Assembly: GCA_965267475.1 (NCBI GenBank)
Contig: OZ254079.1
Location: 1,736,001-1,800,000, forward strand
From: JBCBKU01 sp965267475
GTDB lineage: Bacteria > Pseudomonadota > Alphaproteobacteria > Rhodobacterales > Rhodobacteraceae
Direction: 5' to 3'
DNA: 64,000 nucleotides
The translations under genes and the position numbers were made by a program. Every line of letters begins with the position of its first letter. Position 1 is the first letter of the stretch. Below, piece by piece: positions 43,884 to 51,755 of this stretch. The notes below the pieces were generated by a model. That model had not been told where the DNA came from, made no database searches, and saw only the letters and a program-made list of their open reading frames with translations.

Positions 43884-44456
43884 TCAGAACAGAGCTTCGG
43901 CGTTCACACCGACCGTCATCGCGCCCACTGTTTCCCGCGTTTCCGGATCCACGATTGATACCGATATCTGGCTTTGAAACGACTGGGTCGATTCGTCGAA
44001 CTCCACCTCACCGATGTGAACGGCGCCGGCGCCCTTCGGATAAGTCATGGCAAACTTGTCTTCATCGCCTTGCCAGTAGTCCGAGGTCACGTCACTGGCG
44101 GCAACGTTCAGGCCTTGCGCGTCCATGATGAAGATCTCGGTGATCGCGCCGCCCGCGTTGGCCACAACGTCCCGAAGATAATCCGAGGCGTCATTGTCCA
44201 TCACAGGGGATATCGTCGGTGTGGATGATGCGCCGACTTCGCCGCGCCAAGCTTGGTCAAGTTCAAGAATCCGATCCTCGCTGTAATCCGCAGTCACTTC
44301 GTTTTGTGCGCGGATGGCATCCACAAGAACCGGATCCGAGATGTAGCCCGATACGACTGTGTCGAGATAGTTTTCGAGCGCGGGACCAAATTCATTGGCC
44401 TGGGCGAGGCCGGCTGTCGCTGTGGCCAGCGCGGTCAGGAATGCGGTGCGGATCAT
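43884..44456 (-). CDS. Secreted Cache/PDC-type sensor protein, partner of the chemoreceptor
   Basis: A 190-residue exported protein with a signal peptide (MIRTAFLTALATATAGLAQA/NEFGP). The rest is a free-standing PDC/Cache-like domain: TEIFIMDAQGLNVAASDVTSDYWQGDEDKF, then VSIVDPETRETVGAMTVGVN, without membrane helix or signalling domain. The gene lies just before the chemoreceptor. It may bind a ligand and present it to the receptor, or be a soluble sensor. The ATG at 44456 with GGAG upstream is chosen; upstream in-frame codons are not protein-like. Confidence 0.75.
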   Translation of the reverse strand: MIRTAFLTALATATAGLAQANEFGPALENYLDTVVSGYISDPVLVDAIRAQNEVTADYSEDRILELDQAWRGEVGASSTPTISPVMDNDASDYLRDVVANAGGAITEIFIMDAQGLNVAASDVTSDYWQGDEDKFAMTYPKGAGAVHIGEVEFDESTQSFQSQISVSIVDPETRETVGAMTVGVNAEALF

Positions 44457-44555
44457 GGGAACTCCGATCAATTGGCGATGATTAGCGCTCGCCGCATTAA
44501 AGGAGTTCTCTTTCTTCGACGTTAATCGCCGCGTGCACCGGATCGTGTCCACGCG

Positions 44556-45470
44556 TCAGGGCAAGATAGCTCCTTTCGTCTGGATCACCCGAGAGGCAAG
44601 GCCATGGCCAGCCTCCATCGCCTGCCCAAGGCCTTCGCCCCGGATCAAGGCTGCCAGAACACCTGCGTTGAAACTGTCCCCGGCCGCCGTGGTGTCGATG
44701 ACTTGCGTCACTGGCGGAAAGGACAAATCTTCGGCCGGTCCCGATAGGGCGCAGGGACCTTCCGGCCCGCGCTTGAGCGCGCCAAACTGGGCGCCCGCAC
44801 CGGTCAGACGCTCAAGAACTTCGGCCTCGCCCGGATCGCCGAAAAGCGCGCATTCATCGTCGACTGACGGCAGCGCGATGTCCGCGCGCGCCCACATCTC
44901 CATGTTGACGGCCTGCGCTGTGGCCGTGTCTTCCCAAAGCAGCGGACGGTGATTGCTGTCATAGGCGACGATCCCGCCGGCTGCGCGAAACCGGTCCAGA
45001 TAGGTGCCGAGCGCTGCGCGAATATCCGGTGGCAAGATGGCGACCGTGATCCCAGACAGAAACAGAAGATCGAAGTCGTCCAGATGGTCCAGCCCGATCT
45101 CGCAAGGGTCCTGAAACAACGTGCGGGCCGCGCTGTCGGACCGCCAATAGGAAAAACTGCGCTCGCCCTCGTCGCTTGTCGATATGGCGTAAAGTCCGGG
45201 CATTTTTCCTGTCCGACGCTCAATATGCCCGGTCTCAAGGCCGTGGTGCGCAATGTCCGCCAAAATCCGGTCCGAAAACGCGTCTGATCCCAAGGCGGTT
45301 ACGTATGAAACGGACACGTCGTCCGGCAACAGCCTTCTGAGGTAAACAGCCGTGTTATACGTGTCGCCCGCGACATTAAGGCGGGCGAGATCGTCGCCTT
45401 CGGCCACAAGTTCAATCATGACTTCGCCAATACAGGCGATCCGTTTTGCGTGGGTCACGCGGTCGTTCAC
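44556..45470 (-). CDS. kdgK: PfkB-family sugar kinase, probable 2-dehydro-3-deoxygluconate kinase
   Basis: A 304-residue ribokinase-family kinase, probably phosphorylating KDG to KDPG. The N-terminus CIGEVMIELVAEGD and the C-terminal anion-hole motif DTTAAGDSFNAGVLAAL (catalytic Asp) are intact. The start is uncertain: GTG at 45470 has GGAG nine bases before it and is preferred, with TTG 45485 and GTG 45458 as alternatives. It follows the FadR-type GntR gene by 36 bases, and the divergent dehydrogenases suggest one hexonate/hexuronate pathway. Confidence 0.85.
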   Translation of the reverse strand: MNDRVTHAKRIACIGEVMIELVAEGDDLARLNVAGDTYNTAVYLRRLLPDDVSVSYVTALGSDAFSDRILADIAHHGLETGHIERRTGKMPGLYAISTSDEGERSFSYWRSDSAARTLFQDPCEIGLDHLDDFDLLFLSGITVAILPPDIRAALGTYLDRFRAAGGIVAYDSNHRPLLWEDTATAQAVNMEMWARADIALPSVDDECALFGDPGEAEVLERLTGAGAQFGALKRGPEGPCALSGPAEDLSFPPVTQVIDTTAAGDSFNAGVLAALIRGEGLGQAMEAGHGLASRVIQTKGAILP

Positions 45471-45506
45471 GGGATGTGTCTCCAAGCTGGGCAGGGTGTT
45501 CTTGCT

Positions 45507-46265
45507 TCAGTCATCAAGGCCATCAAAGGTCGCCCGGACTTGCGACCAGGCGGCATCGAGGTGCTCTGTCAAAGCAGTCTCGGCCCGGTCGGGGTCGCGT
45601 TCGCGTATGGCTTCGAAAATGCGGCGGTGTGCCTTGGCGTTCGTGGCATTCCGAGCAACGTCGAGGGGCATCCGTTCCCAGTTTGGTGTCAACCAGGCAA
45701 CGAAACCGTTGTGGATTGCCGGAAACACCGGGTTGTCGGAAATCTCGAAAAGGGCTGCGTGAAAGGCGATATCCGATGCGTAGAAGGCAGGTGAATCCTC
45801 CACCAAGGCCTCATTCTTTGTCAGCAGCTTTTCAAGCAACGCGATCTGTTCGGGTTGCGCATTAAGCGCTGCATCGCGGACAAGGCCACGTTCGACGAAA
45901 GCGCGGGCCTTGAAGAGGTTTCTGACGCCGTCGACATCGTTCAGCAAATGGAAAACGGCGTCGCGTGAGGCATTGAGAACCGACTCATACCCCGGTTTCT
46001 GAACAATGGGCCGCCGCCGTGGCCTGCACGACACCAAGCCGCGGCCCGACAAGATATAGATCGCCTCTCGGACGACGGTCCGGCTGGCATTGAACGCTTC
46101 CATAAGATGACGCTCGGGGGGCAGGGGCGTTGCATTCGCCAACAACCCGGACTGGATCTGCGTCTGCAACACCCGCACGATGCGGTCGGCAGCGCGTGAG
46201 CCCGTCTCGGATGTGCCGAGGTCAGACATGCCTTCGGACGTAAAACTTTTTTCCGGCGCGCGCAT
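45507..46265 (-). CDS. GntR-family regulator, FadR/FCD subfamily
   Basis: A 252-residue regulator with an N-terminal winged helix (IVRVLQTQIQSG, LPPERHLMEAFNASRTVVREAIYIL; about 28-75) and an FCD all-helical ligand domain holding the metal-binding Asp/His set (ASDIAFHAALFEISDNP). FCD regulators of this type sense sugar acids such as hexuronates. It probably represses its own kinase gene and the divergent dehydrogenases. Starts at 46265 (ATG) or 46229 (ATG); neither has a strong ribosome-binding site. Confidence 0.87.
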   Translation of the reverse strand: MRAPEKSFTSEGMSDLGTSETGSRAADRIVRVLQTQIQSGLLANATPLPPERHLMEAFNASRTVVREAIYILSGRGLVSCRPRRRPIVQKPGYESVLNASRDAVFHLLNDVDGVRNLFKARAFVERGLVRDAALNAQPEQIALLEKLLTKNEALVEDSPAFYASDIAFHAALFEISDNPVFPAIHNGFVAWLTPNWERMPLDVARNATNAKAHRRIFEAIRERDPDRAETALTEHLDAAWSQVRATFDGLDD

Positions 46266-46279
46266 GCCAGCGTTTTACG
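46239..46279. promoter_or_regulatory. Spaced inverted repeat at the divergent GntR/dehydrogenase promoter
   Basis: CGTAAAAC (46239-46246) and GTTTTACG (46272-46279) are perfect complements 25 bases apart. They flank the upstream regulator start. This could be a pair of half-sites for the FCD regulator; it overlaps coding sequence if the ATG at 46265 is used, which would favour the shorter protein from 46229. Confidence 0.35.
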
Positions 46280-46379
46280 GTCAAAACAATCGGACGCAAG
46301 GGGAAGGCGGCCTTCAGCGGCTGTCGGCTTGACAACGACCCTGCGACAGCAAAGAGATTTCGAAGGAGGATCCACGCCC

Positions 46380-47420
46380 ATGGCCAATGACACCATCACC
46401 GCGGCCCGGTACCGCGGCAACAAGACCTTTTCCGTCGATTCCGTGCCGCGACCGAAGCCGGGCCCCGATGAGGTTGCCGTGAAGATCGCCTATTGCGGGA
46501 TCTGCGGAACGGACATGCATGTCTTTCACGGCAACATGGACGCCCGCGTGGGGTTTGAGCGTGTGATCGGTCACGAGATGTCCGGCGTTTTGGCCGAAGT
46601 TGGGGACGGTGTTGACGGCCTCGCGGTCGGCCAGAAAGTTGTCGTTCGCCCCTTGGATCATTGCGGCGCGTGTCCGGCCTGCGAAGCCGGGCATCAGCAT
46701 ATCTGCCACAAGCTCAAGTTTCTCGGCCTCGATACCGATGGCGCCATGCAGGACATCTGGGTTGTTCCTGCGCATACGATCCATGTCTTGCCCGATGATA
46801 TGGCCATGGATCACGCGGCATTGATCGAGCCTGTGGCTGTCGCCAGTCACGACGTGCGCCTGTCCGGGCTGACCGCAGGCGAGGACGTGGTGGTGATCGG
46901 GGGCGGGCCGATCGGCGTGCTTGTGGCGATGGTTGCGCGGGACGCAGGGGGCGATGTCGTCATTTCAGAGGTGAACCGCACCCGACTGGACATCGCCGAA
47001 AAGCTAGGATTTGCGACGGTCAACCCGGCTGAGGTCGACCTGCAAGATGCGATTAACGAACGAACCGGTGGAAAGGGTGCGGACGTGGTGTTCGAGGTTT
47101 CGGGCACGCAACCCGGCGTCGATGCAATGACCGCCGTCGCTGCCACCCGGGCCAGGCTGGTTATGGTCGCAATCCACGCTCAGAAACCACAGATCGACCT
47201 TTTCCAACTGTTCTGGCGCGAGCTTCAACTGATGGGCGTCCGTGTCTATGAACCTGAAGATTACGACAAGGCCATCGCGCTTGTGGCGGGCGGCGCCATT
47301 GATGCCGACACCGTCATTACAGATATCAGCCCCTTGTCCGAGATCCAGGCGGCGTTCGAGGCGCTCGATGCAAGCCCCACCGCGCTCAAAAGCCTGATCA
47401 AGGTGGGAGAGGACGCATGA
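46380..47420 (+). CDS. Zinc-dependent medium-chain alcohol/polyol dehydrogenase
   Basis: A 346-residue MDR-family dehydrogenase. Catalytic-zinc residues lie in YCGICGTDMHVFHG and FERVIGHEMSG, and the structural-zinc lobe is CGACPACEAGHQHIC. The NAD site is VVVIGGGPIGVLVAM. Similar enzymes oxidise threonine, butanediol, sorbitol or L-gulonate/idonate; the KDG kinase and KduD-like neighbours favour a sugar acid. AAGGAGGA at 46363-46370 fixes the ATG at 46380. Overlaps the next gene by four bases. Confidence 0.87.
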   Translation: MANDTITAARYRGNKTFSVDSVPRPKPGPDEVAVKIAYCGICGTDMHVFHGNMDARVGFERVIGHEMSGVLAEVGDGVDGLAVGQKVVVRPLDHCGACPACEAGHQHICHKLKFLGLDTDGAMQDIWVVPAHTIHVLPDDMAMDHAALIEPVAVASHDVRLSGLTAGEDVVVIGGGPIGVLVAMVARDAGGDVVISEVNRTRLDIAEKLGFATVNPAEVDLQDAINERTGGKGADVVFEVSGTQPGVDAMTAVAATRARLVMVAIHAQKPQIDLFQLFWRELQLMGVRVYEPEDYDKAIALVAGGAIDADTVITDISPLSEIQAAFEALDASPTALKSLIKVGEDA

Positions 47421-48184
47421 GCGATCTGTCGATCTTCGATTTGACAGGAAAGACGGCTCTGGTCACGGGCGCCAAGCGCGGCATCGGGCGGGCCATGGCC
47501 GAAGCCTTGGCGGCAGCAGGCGCCGATATCATCGGCGTCAGTGCGACACTGGGCCCGGGCAGCGATGTCGAACAGGCGGTCACCGCGATGGGTCGGTCCT
47601 TCACCGCCCATGCCTGCGATTTCTCGGACCGGACGGCGCTGAGCGCTTTTGCGTCGAAACTGGCCGCCGATGGGATCGTGCCGGATATCCTTGTGAACAA
47701 CGCGGGCACCATTCGCCGGAAGCCTGCCGCCGAGCATGAAGACGCGCTTTGGGATGAGGTGATCGAGACGAACCTTTCGGCGCAGTTTGTCCTCAGCCGG
47801 GAAGTGGGGCGGGGGATGGTCGCCCGCGGGTCGGGCAAGATCATTTTCACTGCTTCGCTTCTCACCTTTCAGGGCGGGATCACCGTTCCGGGCTACTCGG
47901 CGTCGAAAGGCGGGATCGGCCAATTGACCAAGGCGCTTGCGAACGAATGGGCCGGGAAGGGCGTGCAAGTAAACGCCATCGCCCCGGGCTATATCGCAAC
48001 GGACAACACGCAAGCCCTGCAAGACGACCCCGACCGGTCGAAATCGATCCTTGAACGTATCCCTGCTGGCCGCTGGGGCCGGCCAGAGGATTTCGCGGGC
48101 CCGGTGGTGTTTCTTGCCTCGGACGCATCGAACTATGTCAGCGGTGAGATCCTGACGGTCGACGGGGGGTGGATGGGCCGCTGA
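47417..48184 (+). CDS. SDR oxidoreductase, KduD/gluconate 5-dehydrogenase-like
   Basis: A 255-residue short-chain dehydrogenase: cofactor motif TGAKRGIGRAMAEAL (about 16-30), NNAGTIRRKPAAEH, the catalytic serine stretch FTASLL, and YSASKGG. The start SIFDLTGKTALVTGA and the APGYIATDNTQAL segment match the 2-deoxy-D-gluconate 3-dehydrogenase/KduD group. It probably oxidises or reduces a ketodeoxy sugar acid that the kinase at 44556 then phosphorylates. Confidence 0.87.
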   Translation: MSDLSIFDLTGKTALVTGAKRGIGRAMAEALAAAGADIIGVSATLGPGSDVEQAVTAMGRSFTAHACDFSDRTALSAFASKLAADGIVPDILVNNAGTIRRKPAAEHEDALWDEVIETNLSAQFVLSREVGRGMVARGSGKIIFTASLLTFQGGITVPGYSASKGGIGQLTKALANEWAGKGVQVNAIAPGYIATDNTQALQDDPDRSKSILERIPAGRWGRPEDFAGPVVFLASDASNYVSGEILTVDGGWMGR

Positions 48185-48190
48185 GCGCCG

Positions 48191-49207
48191 CTACTCCGCC
48201 GCTGCATGGATATCCGAGCTGGTCTGTCTGACCGCACCGAGCGCGTCGCGAAGCGTTTCCAACCCCGCACTCGCTTGCGTTGCACCGGCCGACAAGGCGC
48301 GACGCCAGGCTCGTGCGCCCGGTTTCCCGGCAAACAGACCTAGCATGTGCCGCGTCACGCTGTGGAGCCGCCCGCCAGCCTGAAGATGGGCCGCGATATA
48401 GGGTTCCATCGCTTGCAGAACCTCTTCCGGCCGCTTGGGCTTGCCGGCCTGACCGAAGACCCGCGCATCCGCCTTGGCCAGAACCTCCATCGGCATCTGA
48501 TAGGCGGCGCGCCCGATCATCACGCCGTCAATCCCGCCATCCATGGCTGCAATCGCTTCGTCGAGCCCGGTGATCCCGCCGTTCAATGAGATATGCAGGT
48601 CCGGGAAGGCCCGTTTCATGGCGTGAACCAGAGCATAATCCAGCGGCGGAACATCGCGGTTTTCCTTGGGCGACAAGCCCTGCAACCAGGCTTTGCGTGC
48701 GTGAATGATGACGCGCCGAACCCCGGCGTCGCGGATGTGTTCGAGAAAGCGGGGCAGGGTGGCGTCCACCGCTTGATCATCGACGCCCAAGCGGCACTTG
48801 ATCGTCACCTCCACCGGCGAAGCCACGATCATGGACCCGGCACACTCGGCCACCAGTTCCGGGTCCTTCATCAGGACGGCCCCGAAGCATCCCGATTGCA
48901 CCCGGTCCGACGGGCAGCCGACATTCAGGTTGATCTCGTCATAGCCTTCTTCGGCGCCGATCTTTGCGGCCTGGGCGAGTTCCGCCGGGTCCGACCCGCC
49001 AAGCTGCAACGCGACAGAGTGCTCGGCGGGATCAAAGGTCAGCAGATGCCGCGCACCACCCCGCACGATCGCAGGCGCCGTCACCATCTCGGTATAGAGA
49101 AGCGCGTGGCGCGAGATCTGACGATGAAAGAACCGGCAATGCCGGTCCGTCCAGTCCATCATCGGCGCTACGCTCAGGCGGGCGTGGTGTTCAAGGTCGG
49201 CAGCCAT
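48191..49207 (-). CDS. dusA: tRNA-dihydrouridine synthase A
   Basis: A 338-residue FMN enzyme reducing uridine 20/20a in the tRNA D-loop. MMDWTDRHCRFFHRQISRHALLYTEMV is the DusA N-terminus, and the active-site Cys is in NVGCPSDRVQSGCFGAVLM. The FMN-phosphate segment SLNGGITG follows near 215. Ends six bases from the SDR stop (convergent). Confidence 0.95.
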   Translation of the reverse strand: MAADLEHHARLSVAPMMDWTDRHCRFFHRQISRHALLYTEMVTAPAIVRGGARHLLTFDPAEHSVALQLGGSDPAELAQAAKIGAEEGYDEINLNVGCPSDRVQSGCFGAVLMKDPELVAECAGSMIVASPVEVTIKCRLGVDDQAVDATLPRFLEHIRDAGVRRVIIHARKAWLQGLSPKENRDVPPLDYALVHAMKRAFPDLHISLNGGITGLDEAIAAMDGGIDGVMIGRAAYQMPMEVLAKADARVFGQAGKPKRPEEVLQAMEPYIAAHLQAGGRLHSVTRHMLGLFAGKPGARAWRRALSAGATQASAGLETLRDALGAVRQTSSDIHAAAE

Positions 49208-49345
49208 GGCTTGCCCTAGCAGGACGGCCCGTCTGGGTCGATAGCGACCCGATCAATCGAGCGGATGCATTGAGCCCAGAGTGACCTAACGCTGCAACGG
49301 TGATACAATGTCACTTGTCGGAGAAATTTTAATGGACCCATCAGG

Positions 49346-49684
49346 ATGTTCAATGGCGGTCATACTGTCATTTATTCAAACGACACTGTGGCAGATCGAG
49401 CGTTCTTTCGGGATGTTCTGGGACTTAAAAACGTGGATGTTGGCGACGGTTGGCTTATTTTTTCGTTGCCGCCCAGCGAGATAGCGTTTCATCCAAGTGA
49501 AAGTTCGACTGCTCACGAATTCTATTTCATGTGCGATGACATCGAAGTAGCAAGCGAGCACCTTTCTTCGCACGGTGTTGAATGCTCGAACCCAAATGAC
49601 GAAGGCTGGGGAATCTTGGCATCATTTGTTCTGCCGGGAGGCGCGTCTATTGGATACTACCAGCCGCGGCACGAGCGCCCTTAA
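49346..49684 (+). CDS. VOC-family (glyoxalase-fold) protein of lower GC
   Basis: A 112-residue protein with one vicinal-oxygen-chelate unit: VIYSNDTVADRAFFRDVLGLKNVDVGDGWLIF followed by EFYFMCDDIEVA and FVLPGGASIGYYQPRH. Likely a dimer; the family includes glyoxalases, resistance proteins and dioxygenases, and the substrate here is unknown. Base composition is visibly more AT-rich than the flanking genes, a sign of recent transfer. No strong ribosome-binding site precedes the ATG. Confidence 0.75.
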   Translation: MFNGGHTVIYSNDTVADRAFFRDVLGLKNVDVGDGWLIFSLPPSEIAFHPSESSTAHEFYFMCDDIEVASEHLSSHGVECSNPNDEGWGILASFVLPGGASIGYYQPRHERP

Positions 49685-49948
49685 AGTCCGTATTTCTGCG
49701 ATTTGCGAAGATCCCAAACTCAACGACCAGATTGGTTGACGGCACCGCTTGGAACGAGCTCGCTGGCTGTCCATTAATCCCTTCCCATTGATCTTGCCCA
49801 GCGATCAGGGCCGGGGTGATCGGGCCGCTTCCAGTTGGGTTTCCGTGTTGAGCGGCGGTGTGGAGACCACAGGAACGCCGACGCCCGCCGTCACGGCCTC
49901 GGGCAGTGCGGAGGCTCTTATCGCAAAGGCTAGGACGCTTGCATTCAT
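49647..49948 (-). pseudogene. Possible frameshifted remnant of a small gene
   Basis: On the minus strand an ATG at 49948 begins MNASVLAFAIRASALPEAV and stops after 47 codons at 49805. A different frame then continues with protein-like sequence (TPALIAGQDQWEGINGQPAS, later VVEFGIFA) to 49647. The two could be one coding region with a frameshift near 49830. No family recognised. Otherwise this 270-base gap (49685-49954) shows nothing. Confidence 0.25.
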
Positions 49949-49954
49949 GCGGAG

Positions 49955-50395
49955 TTAGGGGCTGGAACGGGTCCAACGGGTCTCAACATAGATCAGGTGC
50001 GAATGCTCATCCTTCTCGCGACCGATATCGATCAGCCCCTCGCGGCTGTAGAAGTGGCGGGCCCTTGAATTCAGCTCGTAAACCCAGACGGTTATCCAGT
50101 CGCGGTTGGCCTTGGCGAGATCCAAAAGCGCTTTGCCCACACCCTGCCGGCGGCCGTCACGAGCCACGTAAAGGCCCGTGATATTGTCATCCTCGCGCAC
50201 GCAGAACCCGATGACCTTCCCGTCCGCCTCGGCAACCCAGGCGGTGTCCGTTTCAAGAAGGTCGCGCCAGGACGCCGCCATCGGCTCAAGATCATCCAGA
50301 GGAACCATCCAGGGTGTTTCGGCCCCCCATTCCCGGATGATCTCGGCGCAGCGCAGGGCGTCCGATCCGCGGGCCGCACGGTATATGGGTTTCAT
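49955..50395 (-). CDS. GNAT-family N-acetyltransferase
   Basis: A 146-residue acetyltransferase. The acetyl-CoA pyrophosphate loop is VARDGRRQGVGKALLDLAK (about 82-100), after the strand with DGKVIGFCVREDDNITGLYV; the C-terminal part with RARHFYSREGLIDIGR completes the fold. Substrate unknown. It lies 52 bases after the glycosyltransferase gene on the same strand, so it could be the last gene of the NRPS operon, or an unrelated neighbour. Confidence 0.85.
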   Translation of the reverse strand: MKPIYRAARGSDALRCAEIIREWGAETPWMVPLDDLEPMAASWRDLLETDTAWVAEADGKVIGFCVREDDNITGLYVARDGRRQGVGKALLDLAKANRDWITVWVYELNSRARHFYSREGLIDIGREKDEHSHLIYVETRWTRSSP

Positions 50396-50447
50396 ATGGG
50401 TTCCATCCGGGTTTCATAAGGGCCAATGCGCGGGGTCTGAGACCTTA

Positions 50448-51722
50448 TCACGCCTTGATGATCCGTTCGACCGCCGCGACGGTCCTCGCTTTGGCATCCG
50501 GGCTGTTGACACTGTCTTGGATGGCTCGCAATCGACGCGTCATGTCGTCTGAGTTCAGGACGGTTTCGATAGTTCCTTCGATTTCGTCTTTTCTGTCCTT
50601 ATAGGACCCCATCGCGCCAAGCCCGTGATAGACCACGCGAGCCGCGTTGCCCTTTCCGTCCAGCGCATCGGGATAGATGATCATCGGCGTGCCATGGGCA
50701 AGACATTCGTTCAGCGTTCCCGCGCCCCCGTGAAAGATCGCGCAGTCGGCGTGGGACAGCGCCTCAAGCTGGGGGGCCCATCGTACGACCGAAACGTTCG
50801 CGGGAAGGGGGTCTGTCGGCTCGGGTGCGGAACTTGCGATCAGAAATGCCCAGTCCGGCCGGTCGCGTGCAACGGCCAACAAGGACGCCATGAAAGACGC
50901 GGGCGGGACCCGGATCGAACCGAAAGCTACATAGATCCGCTTCTTCGACGGGTCGTCATCAAAGAAGGCGCCGGATCTGTCACCGGACGGGCCGGGGCGC
51001 CGGTTGCGATGCACCATCGGCCCGAGGAACGTCTGATGCGTTGCCGGTTTCGTCCGAAAGTCGACGGATTGGGCCAGCAGCAGTAGGTTGGGCAACGTGT
51101 AGCTCCATGGGATCTGAACCAGACTGTCCGTTGTGCAGGATGAAAGATCGACGCCCAGCTTACCTGCCAGATGGCGATGGGCCGAGGGCATGTCTGCCCC
51201 CCATCCCCGCCAACGTGACCGGGCAAGGGCGATGCGTTTTCGAAGCCAGAACCGCTGCCAGGCGATGGCGATCCTGATCCGGGTTCCCCAGAACCCCTGA
51301 CCGGGCACGATGGTCCGTGTGATCGGGGGCGCCATGGGGCCGGGCGGTGTGAAATACATGAAGGACAGGGTTGCCACTTTCAGACCCTTCGCCCGGGCCT
51401 GGATGATCCCGCTATGGTGTTCGACGTCGGCCAGAACGAGATCCGGTTCTGTGTCACTGAGAATTTCGGTGATCCCGTCCTTCAGGATCTCATGCGCGGC
51501 GGCTTCCGCCCTGGCTGCGCGCAGGCCTGGCGTCCGCCACAGCCCCGGGCGGGGCAGGTGTCCGGTGCCGAAGCCCAGAACCGGAGCCGCGATCTGGCGG
51601 AAGGCGAACCCTGCATGGGCAATATCTTCGCGACAATTCTTCGGTGCGGCGAACGCGACGTCATGGCCCGCCTCTCGCAGGATCCCGGCCAGCGCGAGGG
51701 TCGAGTAAAGATTGCTTATCAA
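50448..51722 (-). CDS. UGT/MGT-like glycosyltransferase at the end of the NRPS operon
   Basis: About 424 residues of a GT1 (YjiC/macrolide type) transferase, which adds a nucleotide-activated sugar to a small molecule. The donor-binding signature FHGGAGTLNECLAHGTPMIIYPD is intact. The start is odd. TTG at 51722 would remove the first beta strand; the frame continues up through KLLFLCTG to the NRPS 2 stop at 51758-51756 with no ATG, GTG or TTG. A near-cognate ATC at 51752, nine bases after AGGGG, or CTG at 51743 would restore the strand. Probably tailors the peptide product. Confidence 0.83.
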   Translation of the reverse strand: MISNLYSTLALAGILREAGHDVAFAAPKNCREDIAHAGFAFRQIAAPVLGFGTGHLPRPGLWRTPGLRAARAEAAAHEILKDGITEILSDTEPDLVLADVEHHSGIIQARAKGLKVATLSFMYFTPPGPMAPPITRTIVPGQGFWGTRIRIAIAWQRFWLRKRIALARSRWRGWGADMPSAHRHLAGKLGVDLSSCTTDSLVQIPWSYTLPNLLLLAQSVDFRTKPATHQTFLGPMVHRNRRPGPSGDRSGAFFDDDPSKKRIYVAFGSIRVPPASFMASLLAVARDRPDWAFLIASSAPEPTDPLPANVSVVRWAPQLEALSHADCAIFHGGAGTLNECLAHGTPMIIYPDALDGKGNAARVVYHGLGAMGSYKDRKDEIEGTIETVLNSDDMTRRLRAIQDSVNSPDAKARTVAAVERIIKA

Positions 51723-51755
51723 TCCGGTGCAGAGAAAAAGCAGTTTTGCGATGGG

